Assembly: GCA_045126595.1 (NCBI GenBank)
Contig: JBGVOS010000095.1
Location: forward strand, 1 to 64,000
Origin: UBA1189 sp045126595
Lineage (GTDB): Bacteria; Bacteroidota; Bacteroidia; Bacteroidales; Bacteroidaceae
Direction of reading: 5' to 3'
DNA length: 64,000 nucleotides
The notes below the pieces were generated by a model, which made no database searches, had not been told where the DNA came from, and saw only the letters and a list, made by a program, of their open reading frames with translations. Shown one piece after another: positions 32,804 through 40,674 of this stretch; the stretch's first letter is position 1; each line of letters opens with the position of its first letter. The translations under genes and the position numbers were made by a program.

Positions 32804-32811
32804 CAAAGGTA
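32804..32811 (-). promoter_or_regulatory. dapB promoter -7 box
   Basis: TACCTTTG on the minus strand, 54 bases before the dapB start. It lies within 10 bases of the -33 element of the divergent CDF promoter. Confidence 0.6.
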
Positions 32812-32820
32812 GTGTTTATT

Positions 32821-32852
32821 TTTGCGAAACTCTGTATAAATTCGTACTTTTG
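32821..32852 (+). promoter_or_regulatory. Consensus promoter of the CDF transporter gene
   Basis: TTTG (32821-32824), 20 bases, TACTTTTG (32845-32852), and the ATG at 32891. Confidence 0.8.
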
Positions 32853-32890
32853 CGCGATTATTAACGATTTTCTGCAGAAAAGTTGGCATT

Positions 32891-33751
32891 ATGGCTCATA
32901 ATCATATCCATTTACATAGTGAAGGGACGGGGCGCAATATCCTTTCGGCCTTCTTCATCAACCTCACGTTCACCATCATCTCGCTCATCGGTGGATGGCT
33001 GACAAACAGCATGGCCATCATCTCGGACTCTATCCACGACCTCGGATGTACGGTATCTATCGCATTGGCTTGGGTGTTCGAGCGCATTGCCGGGCACAAG
33101 CCGACAAGCCACTTCACCTTCGGCTATCGACGCTTCACGCTGCTGGGGGCTTTCGTCAATGCCTTCATCCTGCTCGGCGGCTCGTCCATCGTGCTTTACG
33201 AGAGCATCGGCCGCCTGATACACCCCGAAGAGGTGGATGCGGAGGGTATGCTATGGTTTGCCCTGCTGGCCATCCTGTTCAAAGGGTTGGCCGTATGGCG
33301 TACATGGAAGGGGGCGAGCGTGAACCAGCGCATGGTGTCGCTTCACCTCCTGGGCGACTGCCTCGGCTGGGTGGCGGTATTGCTCGGAAGCATCGTCATG
33401 CTGTTTGTAGAGATTCCCCTACTCGACCCCATACTGTCAGTATGCATATCGCTCTATATCCTCTATAATGTGGTGCACAACCTCATCGTAGCCTTCCGTA
33501 TCGTACTCGAAGGCGTACCGGCCGATGTGAACTATAAGGCGCTGAAAGCTGAGGTGGCCGCACTCTCAGGCATTGCCGAAATAAATGAACTGCGTGTATG
33601 GAGCCTGGACAACGAGCATCATGCAGCCGAAGTGCACTTGACTACCGCATTGGCCACCCTCGATGAAATAGAGGTGTTGAAAGAATCACTCCGCACAACC
33701 CTGGAGAAGTACGGAGTGATGATGAGTACAATCGAGGTGAAACCTCAGTAA
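32891..33751 (+). CDS. Cation diffusion facilitator (Zn2+/heavy metal exporter)
   Basis: The 286-residue inner-membrane antiporter has about six helices and a C-terminal cytosolic ferredoxin-like domain. Metal-site residues appear as AIISDSIHDLG in helix 2 and SLHLLGDCLGW in helix 5, the expected H/D pairs. A His-rich start (MAHNHIHLHSEG) could bind metal. This resembles ZitB/CzcD exporters, which exchange Zn2+ for protons. The second site (DSIHD) has His where many have an Asp. It stands alone with its own promoter, divergent from dapB. Confidence 0.9.
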   Translation: MAHNHIHLHSEGTGRNILSAFFINLTFTIISLIGGWLTNSMAIISDSIHDLGCTVSIALAWVFERIAGHKPTSHFTFGYRRFTLLGAFVNAFILLGGSSIVLYESIGRLIHPEEVDAEGMLWFALLAILFKGLAVWRTWKGASVNQRMVSLHLLGDCLGWVAVLLGSIVMLFVEIPLLDPILSVCISLYILYNVVHNLIVAFRIVLEGVPADVNYKALKAEVAALSGIAEINELRVWSLDNEHHAAEVHLTTALATLDEIEVLKESLRTTLEKYGVMMSTIEVKPQ

Positions 33752-33782
33752 AAAACAATCAAGATTTTCTGCGCGGACAACG

Positions 33783-36113
33783 TCACTTGACGAAGAGCAC
33801 CTTCGTCACAATACCTTCATTACCCTCCTCGTCGCTGCCCAATACGTAGTAAACGCCTGTGGATACGCGCTGTCCCTGCGGAGTGCGCCCATCCCAAGTG
33901 AAGGAGCCACCGAGCGAAGTACCCTCAGCGACGAGACGGCCTGCAGTATTGATAATCTTCACATGGCTATTGGCCTTGAGGCCTACGACGGTGATGAGGC
34001 CGTCGTAATCAGGTGTTACAGGATTGGGGTAAGCATATACCTTTTCTTCATCGTATACCTCTTCGGCGCGTGTAGCGTCACTCATGTAAGATACCAGCCC
34101 CTTGTCAGTGCCGATGAACAACTCGCCCGTCTTGTGATTCAGTGCCAGGCCTTCTATGGCATTAGAGGGCAACGGGCTATTGTCTTTGGTAAAGTGGTGT
34201 ATACTCTCCAAACCGTCAGGGCCGATAAGATAAAGACCATTGCTGAGTGTACCTATCCATTTGCGGTTGGCGGCGTCAATCTCTATGCAGGTGGTATAGG
34301 CTCCATCAAGCAGATAATCGGCATAATTGGTTCCATCGTTGCGGGGCACCTTGATTTTGGTAAAATGATAATTGTCTTCAAAGACCTTTTCTGTGTTATA
34401 GAGCACATACGGCCCCTTGTCTGTCATTACCCAAATGTCTCCGTTATGGTCTTCTGTTATGTCGTTGATATAATATACTTCGACAGAGCCTCCATCCTGA
34501 TCGATAAACTTTTCATTAAACGCCTTGATACGATCATCTTCAGTGTCTTCAAGTGTACTATTCATATCTATGCAGAAAAGTCCTGCCGGCCCTTGCAGAC
34601 TTACCACCCAAACCCTTCCTTTACTATCAAAAAGTACTTCGGAAACAGTTTCCATGTATTCCAATTCTTCATAATAAAGACTGATGAATTTTCCATCGGG
34701 ACGCATAATCTTTACCGGCGATTGGGCATGTGAGTTCGTTATCCACAAGTTTCCTGATTTGTCGTATTGCAGACGGCTGATGCGCGTGTAATTGTAGGTG
34801 TTTGGATCGGCAGACTCTAAGGGGGAGGCTATTACATCAGCTAAGCCTTCTTTCTCTTTGTGAGTATATTGTTGGACAAACCTCAAATCTTTAAATTCAT
34901 ATATACCCTGTCCGTAAGAGGATGCATAATGGTGATTGGGGTCCTTGGGATCTTGTACAATACTGGTCATATTCCTAAAGGTCCCAGCAGTACGAGCAGC
35001 AACCCCCTCTTCCTCAAACGAATGCCAAGTGCCATTCTCATACATCGTTAGCGTAGCGACGCGATGAAGCGGTTTTTCATCATAATAATTCATAATACCA
35101 CCAGCCACAAGTAGACGATCATCATCAACAAAACTGAGATACTGGCAATAGTTGCGCACAGGACTGTTAGGGATTATTTGCGATGCGAACTGTACTGTTG
35201 TCTTTGCTTCTGCATCGTATTGATAACCATTCAACCCTTTTGTACCATTGGTTGTCCAATAGGTATTGTCATCAGCAGCGATACTACTTACTGTGCCATC
35301 AAAAGTTAACTGAAAGAGACTGTCCAATGCATTATACACCAACACATAAGTGTGATTGCCGATAAGAAGACGATTCTTATTCAAGCACATAAAATGCCAA
35401 GGGCCTTTACGAAAGAGTGTAGACGTCCCATTGGTGGTATCAATCGTATATACCGACTCCTTGGATTTCAGAGCCATCAAGTTCCCATCAAATATAGCAA
35501 GTTGTAAATACTCTTCGTTATTGAATTTGGTCCAATTGGATATATCGAGCAGATTCTGGTTCGTGTCTCCACGATACAGTCCTTCTTCTGTAGCTACATA
35601 AATGACACCATTCCACTCTACACAACAATGAGTAATCTTGCCAAGCACATAGGTGTTTGTAAACTCAGCCCGTTCAACATCCAATATCGTCAGACCAAAA
35701 TTGGTTGCTAAGTAGGCCTTCCCTGCAACTACATTCACTCCATTTACTGTTGGATCTAAAGTAACTTCATTAACAAAATCGGTAATGTTAGTCACTCCAC
35801 CATCAGGATGAATAAGATCTATATTTGCATTATTATAAACCACCAAAAGCATATTTGTCTGTTCGTCTACAGCTATATGACGTATGCCTTGGTCGCTGAG
35901 CAAATTTGTTTTATCATAGCTCTCTACAAACTCATCATCTGATGAATAGGAATAGAGCGAACCATCACTGACCACATATACCTTATCACCTACAACTGCG
36001 CACTGCGTGGCGTTGTGATAAGCCAAATGTGAACGCCATGAACCTATGCCAGCCCATGCAGACATGTTGCTAAGCAGAAGGGATATAGCGGTCAGGATAA
36101 AGGTTCTTTTCAT
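33783..36113 (-). CDS. porZ: T9SS surface protein PorZ
   Basis: The 776-residue exported protein has a signal peptide (ending near NMSAWAG) followed by GSWRSHLAYHNATQ, the family's opening. Two beta-propeller-like halves follow, recognised by repeats such as KAYLATNFGLTILD, RVWVVSLQGPAGLF and GELFIGTDKGLVSY. It ends in a C-terminal sorting-type domain (YAYPNPVTPDYDG to STGVYYVL). PorZ is part of the surface attachment complex that links cargo to anionic LPS. Start and the preceding rdgB stop overlap by one base (TAATG), a sign of coupled translation. Confidence 0.9.
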   Translation of the reverse strand: MKRTFILTAISLLLSNMSAWAGIGSWRSHLAYHNATQCAVVGDKVYVVSDGSLYSYSSDDEFVESYDKTNLLSDQGIRHIAVDEQTNMLLVVYNNANIDLIHPDGGVTNITDFVNEVTLDPTVNGVNVVAGKAYLATNFGLTILDVERAEFTNTYVLGKITHCCVEWNGVIYVATEEGLYRGDTNQNLLDISNWTKFNNEEYLQLAIFDGNLMALKSKESVYTIDTTNGTSTLFRKGPWHFMCLNKNRLLIGNHTYVLVYNALDSLFQLTFDGTVSSIAADDNTYWTTNGTKGLNGYQYDAEAKTTVQFASQIIPNSPVRNYCQYLSFVDDDRLLVAGGIMNYYDEKPLHRVATLTMYENGTWHSFEEEGVAARTAGTFRNMTSIVQDPKDPNHHYASSYGQGIYEFKDLRFVQQYTHKEKEGLADVIASPLESADPNTYNYTRISRLQYDKSGNLWITNSHAQSPVKIMRPDGKFISLYYEELEYMETVSEVLFDSKGRVWVVSLQGPAGLFCIDMNSTLEDTEDDRIKAFNEKFIDQDGGSVEVYYINDITEDHNGDIWVMTDKGPYVLYNTEKVFEDNYHFTKIKVPRNDGTNYADYLLDGAYTTCIEIDAANRKWIGTLSNGLYLIGPDGLESIHHFTKDNSPLPSNAIEGLALNHKTGELFIGTDKGLVSYMSDATRAEEVYDEEKVYAYPNPVTPDYDGLITVVGLKANSHVKIINTAGRLVAEGTSLGGSFTWDGRTPQGQRVSTGVYYVLGSDEEGNEGIVTKVLFVK

Positions 36114-36697
36114 TATTTCTCGTTCATCGTAAACAAGTAGTCCGCCAATTGTTCCACAGCCTTGGCACGGTGACTGATGCGGTTCTTCACCTCACTACCC
36201 AGCTCTGCAAAGGTCAAGTCGTAGCCTTCGGGAACAAAGATGGGGTCGTAACCAAAGCCACCCTCACCACGGCGTTCCTCGATAATGCTTCCACGCACTA
36301 CGCCCTCAAACAAATGGCTCTCTTCACCTATTAATAACGCGATAACCGTACGAAATTGTGCACCACGCTCTGTTTTTCCTGTTAAATTGTGCAAAAGTTT
36401 GTCCATATTGGCCTCAGAGCCGCCGCCACTATAGCGGGCACTGTATACACCGGGGGCACCTCCCAGCACATCCACCTCCAAACCACTATCATCGGCAAAA
36501 CAGTCGTAACCATAGTGCTGTTTTACATACTGTGCTTTCTGCAAGGCATTGCCTGCAAAAGTATCGGCAGTCTCAGGGATGTCGGCATCGCAACCTATCT
36601 CGCGCAAGCTCAGCACCTCGTAGCTGTCGCCCAATATGGCAGTCACTTCTTCGAGTTTATGAGCATTGTTGGTGGCAAATACGATTTTCTGTTTCAT
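36113..36697 (-). CDS. rdgB: dITP/XTP pyrophosphatase (RdgB/HAM1 family)
   Basis: The 194-residue enzyme removes non-canonical purine triphosphates such as dITP and XTP before they enter DNA. Motifs are VFATNNAHKLEEV at the start, FADDSGLEVDVLGGAPGVYSARY, and GFGYDPIFVP, with SHRAKA near the C-terminus. The length is normal. It lies between yitT and porZ on one transcript, the conserved leuS-yitT-rdgB-porZ order that I know from Bacteroidales. Confidence 0.95.
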   Translation of the reverse strand: MKQKIVFATNNAHKLEEVTAILGDSYEVLSLREIGCDADIPETADTFAGNALQKAQYVKQHYGYDCFADDSGLEVDVLGGAPGVYSARYSGGGSEANMDKLLHNLTGKTERGAQFRTVIALLIGEESHLFEGVVRGSIIEERRGEGGFGYDPIFVPEGYDLTFAELGSEVKNRISHRAKAVEQLADYLFTMNEK

Positions 36698-36709
36698 TAA
36701 AGGTTTGTT

Positions 36710-37618
36710 TTACTTGGTCACCTTAATCTTATCAAATCCTTCTCCATAGACACCCGTAACATTGCTCTGCGAAACGAATGCATTGGGATCGATGTCATGG
36801 ATAATACGGAAGAGGTTCACTGCATCCTGCCTACGGGCCAGTACGACGAGTACCTTGCGAGGCTGCTTGCTGTACCATCCCATACCATCGAGTACGGTGA
36901 CACCACGATGGAGCTTCGAGTTGATGAAATCGGCTATCTCCTCATATTTATTGGAGAAGATAAGGAACTGTACCGAACGACGGGTACTGTTGATGTAATA
37001 GTCGAGAGTCACACTCATAATGACGAGGGCCACGAAGCCAAACATCACTCGACGCCAGTCGTTGAACACAAAGTAACAGCTACTGATGATGAGGATATCG
37101 GAAATCATCGTTGCACGACCGAAACTGATGTTTCGGAACTTGTTGATAATGGCATTCACGATGTCCATACCTCCCGTACTACCGTTATGAGTGAAGGCAA
37201 GACCTACACCGATACCAGCAGCCACAGCTCCAAGCACACAAGCCATGAAGTCCTGTCCCGGGCCGAGGAGTTGCATGAACTGTCCGTTGTCGTCCATAAA
37301 CCATTCTTGGGTAACATCAAGCAGTATGGTAAGCAATCCCACTGCATAAATCGTCTTCAGACAGAATCGCCAACCAAGGAGTTTTAAGGCGAAGCAGAGC
37401 AACACGGCATTAATGCAAAGATAAACCAACTGCATGTCAATGCCCGTAGCATAATAGACAATGGCTGCAATACCAGTAACACCACCCATAGTAATCTGGT
37501 AGGGAAGCATGAAACAGCTCCATCCTAACGAATAGATGAACAGTCCGAGAGCGATGGCAAGATAGTCCTTGACCTCGCGCAGCAACTTGTGCTTGTTGTC
37601 CAATAAAAAGGTTTGCAT
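36710..37618 (-). CDS. YitT family membrane protein
   Basis: The 302-residue inner-membrane protein has an N-terminal membrane part of five or six helices (for example LAIALGLFIYSLGWSCFMLP and MGGVTGIAAIVYY) and a C-terminal cytosolic DUF2179 domain (TVLDGMGWYSKQPRKVLVVLARR). The GSTGGMDIV motif is typical. Function of the family is not established; transport is guessed. It sits between leuS and rdgB. Confidence 0.88.
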   Translation of the reverse strand: MQTFLLDNKHKLLREVKDYLAIALGLFIYSLGWSCFMLPYQITMGGVTGIAAIVYYATGIDMQLVYLCINAVLLCFALKLLGWRFCLKTIYAVGLLTILLDVTQEWFMDDNGQFMQLLGPGQDFMACVLGAVAAGIGVGLAFTHNGSTGGMDIVNAIINKFRNISFGRATMISDILIISSCYFVFNDWRRVMFGFVALVIMSVTLDYYINSTRRSVQFLIFSNKYEEIADFINSKLHRGVTVLDGMGWYSKQPRKVLVVLARRQDAVNLFRIIHDIDPNAFVSQSNVTGVYGEGFDKIKVTK

Positions 37619-37644
37619 AGTATTTAAATTAGAAGTTAGAAGTT

Positions 37645-37689
37645 AGGAATTAGGAATTAAGGCTAAAAAACTCCTCATTCCTAATTCCT
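37645..37689 (-). terminator. AT-rich inverted repeat after leuS
   Basis: AGGAATTAGGAATTAAGG (37645-37662) and TCCTCATTCCTAATTCCT (37672-37689) form a stem around a CTAAAAAAC loop. It resembles dispersed AGTTAGGAATTAGG-type repeats. It could weaken transcription from leuS into yitT. Confidence 0.5.
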
Positions 37690-37698
37690 CATCCCTAA

Positions 37699-40536
37699 TT
37701 ATGAGATTACGATATTCACAATCTTCTTCGGCACAACGATGACCTTACGGATGGTCTTGCCGTCAATATACTTCTGTGTATTCTCGTTGGCGAGTACAGT
37801 CTCCTGGATGGCCGTGTTGTCCATATCGGCCGCCAGTTCCATAGTGAAGCGGGTCTTGCCGTTGAATGAGATGGAGTAGGTCACGCTGTCCTCCTTAAGA
37901 TACTCCTCATTGAACTCGGGCCATTGGGCATCGCATACAGAGCCTTCGCCACCCAACTGCTCATAGAGTTCTTCACATACGTGGGGTGCGAAAGGTGCGA
38001 GTGCAACAACGAGGGCTTTTAAGATATCACGCTTAGTGCACTTCAATGATGAGAGTTCATTCACACAAATCATAAAGGCACTGATAGAGGTATTGTAAGA
38101 GAATACCTCAATATCGGCAGTCACCTTCTTGATGAGCTTGTGCAGTGACTTCAACTCCTCCTTGGTGGGAGCATCATCAGTAACAATGAGTTCCTCGCCA
38201 CGACCATAGAAGAGACCCCAGAACTTCTTGAGGAAGCGGTGGCAACCGTCGATGCCGTTGGTGTCCCAAGGCTTTGACTGCTCCACAGGGCCGAGGAACA
38301 TTTCGTACATACGCAGGGTGTCGGCACCATACTTCTCGACAATCATGTCGGGGTTCACCACGTTGAACATTGACTTTGACATCTTCTCTACTGCCCATCC
38401 GCAGATGTACTTGCCATCTTCGAGGATGAACTCAGCGTTGTTATATTCGGGGCGCCAAGCCTTGAAGGCCTCAATGTCAAGTACGTCGTTGGCTACGATG
38501 TTTACATCTACGTGGATAGGAGTCACGTCGTAGTCCTTCTTCAAGTTGAGTGATACGAAGGTGTTGGTATCCTTGATACGGTACACGAAGTTACTGCGAC
38601 CCTGAATCATACCCTGATTCACGAGTTTCTGGAAGGGCTCGTCCTTAGCGCTGTGGCCGAGGTCGAAGAGGAACTTGTTCCAGAAGCGTGAGTAGATGAG
38701 GTGACCTGTAGCGTGCTCGCTACCACCTACATAGAGGTCTACATTCTGCCAGTAGGCACCCACCTTGTCGTCTACGAGAGCCTTATGGTTACGGGGATCC
38801 ATATAACGGAGGTAATAGGCCGATGAACCTGCAAAGCCGGGCATGGTGTTGAGCTCAAGGGGGAAGATCGTGACGTTGTCAATCTTGGCGTTCTCTACCA
38901 CGCAGTTGTTCACAGTGTCCCAAGCCCATACGGTAGCATGGCCCAAGGGAGGCTCTCCACTCTCTGTGGGGAGGAACTTGGCCACCTCAGGCAATTCAAT
39001 GGGCAGGCAACTCTCGGGCACCATATAGGGCATGCCCTCCTTATAGTATACGGGGAACGGCTCGCCCCAGTAGCGCTGGCGGCTGAAGATGGCATCACGC
39101 AAACGGTAGTTCACCTTCACGTGGCCCAGACCCTTCTCCTTGATATATTCTTTTGTGCGTGCGATGGCCTCCTTTACGGTGAGACCGTTGAGCACAAGGT
39201 CGCATTCGCCAGCCTGCTCGGGACGCGGTGAGTTCATCATGATACCCTCCTTGGCGTCGAAGCTTTCTTCCGATACGTCGGCACCTTCGATGAGCGGACG
39301 AATCTCAAGGCCGAAGTGCTTGGCAAAAGCATAGTCGCGACTGTCGTGAGCGGGCACGGCCATAATGGCACCAGTGCCGTAGCCTGCGAGCACATAATCT
39401 GAAATCCACACGGGGATGCTCTCGCCTGTCAAGGGGTTGATGGCATACGAACCGCTCCACACACCTGTCACGCGGCGGTCGGAAATGCGCTCACGCTCGG
39501 TGCGCTTCTTGGTAGCATCGAGGTAGGCCTCCACAGCCTCCTTCTGCTCGGGAGTGGTAAGAGTAGCTACCAGTTCGCTCTCAGGAGCAAGTACCATGAA
39601 GGTCACACCGAATACCGTGTCAGCACGGGTGGTGAAGATAACAAACTCCACATCGCTGTCCTTTACCTTAAAGGTGAGCTCGGCACCCTCACTGCGGCCA
39701 ATCCAGTTGCGCTGGGTCTCTTTCAGAGAATCGGTCCAGTCAATCTTGTCCAGTCCGTCGAGCAGGCGACCAGCATAAGCCGACACGCGCAAGCACCACT
39801 GGCGCATCTTCTTCTGCACCACGGGATAACCGCCACGCTCCGATACACCGTCTACCACCTCATCGTTGGCAAGCACGGTGCCGAGTTTGGGGCACCAGTT
39901 CACCATCGTCTCGCCGAGGTAGGCGATACGGTAGTTCATCAGCACCTCCTGCTGCTCCTTCTCACTCATCGCCTTCCACTCCTCGGCGGTGAAGGTGAGC
40001 GCCTCCGACTGTGCGGCATCGATACCCTCCGAACCCTTCTGCTCGAAGTGCGCTACGAGGTTCTCGATGGGCATTGCCTTGCCCTGAGCATTGTCATAGT
40101 ATGAGCCGAACATCTTGATGAAAGCCCACTGTGTCCACTGATAATACTCGGGATCACAAGTGCGGATTTCGCGATTCCAGTCAAAAGAGAAACCAATCTT
40201 ATCCAGCTGCTCACGATAGCGGCCGATATTCTGTACTGTAGTGATAGCAGGGTGCTGACCTGTCTGTATAGCATATTGCTCAGCGGGAAGACCATAGGCG
40301 TCATATCCCATGGGGTTGAGCACGTTATAGCCTTGTGAGCGCTTATAGCGGGCATAGATGTCCGAAGCGATATATCCCAGCGGATGACCCACATGGAGTC
40401 CTGCTCCCGAGGGATAGGGGAACATATTGAGCACATAGAATTTCTTCTTCTCAGGGTCTTCGGTCACCTGATAGGTCTTGTTGTCGACCCATCGCTGCTG
40501 CCATTTTTTTTCAATCTCTCTAAAGTTGTATTCCAT
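37699..40536 (-). CDS. leuS: Leucyl-tRNA synthetase
   Basis: The 945-residue class I synthetase begins MEYNFREIEKKWQQRW. The HIGH-type motif is HVGHPLGYIASDIYAR, preceded by NMFPYPSGAGL. The CP1 editing domain has VFTTRADTVFGVTF-like and MAVPAHDSRD motifs (ATRADTVFGVT and PAHD visible). The KMSKS loop is KMSKSMFNVV. It charges tRNA-Leu. It heads the leuS-yitT-rdgB-porZ group. Confidence 0.97.
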   Translation of the reverse strand: MEYNFREIEKKWQQRWVDNKTYQVTEDPEKKKFYVLNMFPYPSGAGLHVGHPLGYIASDIYARYKRSQGYNVLNPMGYDAYGLPAEQYAIQTGQHPAITTVQNIGRYREQLDKIGFSFDWNREIRTCDPEYYQWTQWAFIKMFGSYYDNAQGKAMPIENLVAHFEQKGSEGIDAAQSEALTFTAEEWKAMSEKEQQEVLMNYRIAYLGETMVNWCPKLGTVLANDEVVDGVSERGGYPVVQKKMRQWCLRVSAYAGRLLDGLDKIDWTDSLKETQRNWIGRSEGAELTFKVKDSDVEFVIFTTRADTVFGVTFMVLAPESELVATLTTPEQKEAVEAYLDATKKRTERERISDRRVTGVWSGSYAINPLTGESIPVWISDYVLAGYGTGAIMAVPAHDSRDYAFAKHFGLEIRPLIEGADVSEESFDAKEGIMMNSPRPEQAGECDLVLNGLTVKEAIARTKEYIKEKGLGHVKVNYRLRDAIFSRQRYWGEPFPVYYKEGMPYMVPESCLPIELPEVAKFLPTESGEPPLGHATVWAWDTVNNCVVENAKIDNVTIFPLELNTMPGFAGSSAYYLRYMDPRNHKALVDDKVGAYWQNVDLYVGGSEHATGHLIYSRFWNKFLFDLGHSAKDEPFQKLVNQGMIQGRSNFVYRIKDTNTFVSLNLKKDYDVTPIHVDVNIVANDVLDIEAFKAWRPEYNNAEFILEDGKYICGWAVEKMSKSMFNVVNPDMIVEKYGADTLRMYEMFLGPVEQSKPWDTNGIDGCHRFLKKFWGLFYGRGEELIVTDDAPTKEELKSLHKLIKKVTADIEVFSYNTSISAFMICVNELSSLKCTKRDILKALVVALAPFAPHVCEELYEQLGGEGSVCDAQWPEFNEEYLKEDSVTYSISFNGKTRFTMELAADMDNTAIQETVLANENTQKYIDGKTIRKVIVVPKKIVNIVIS

Positions 40537-40586
40537 ATCTTATTCTGTTTTTGCTCTTTATTTTGCTTCAAATGAGTTTAACGAAG

Positions 40587-40594
40587 CAAAGTTA
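40587..40594 (-). promoter_or_regulatory. leuS promoter -7 box
   Basis: TAACTTTG on the minus strand with TTGC 19 bases upstream, 51 bases before the leuS start. Confidence 0.6.
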
Positions 40595-40674
40595 GTGTAA
40601 GGTGAGCGAAAAAGCAAGTTTCAACGAGCTAATGTAACAGAAAAGTTATTTTCTTCCCACCGAATAATATCAAA

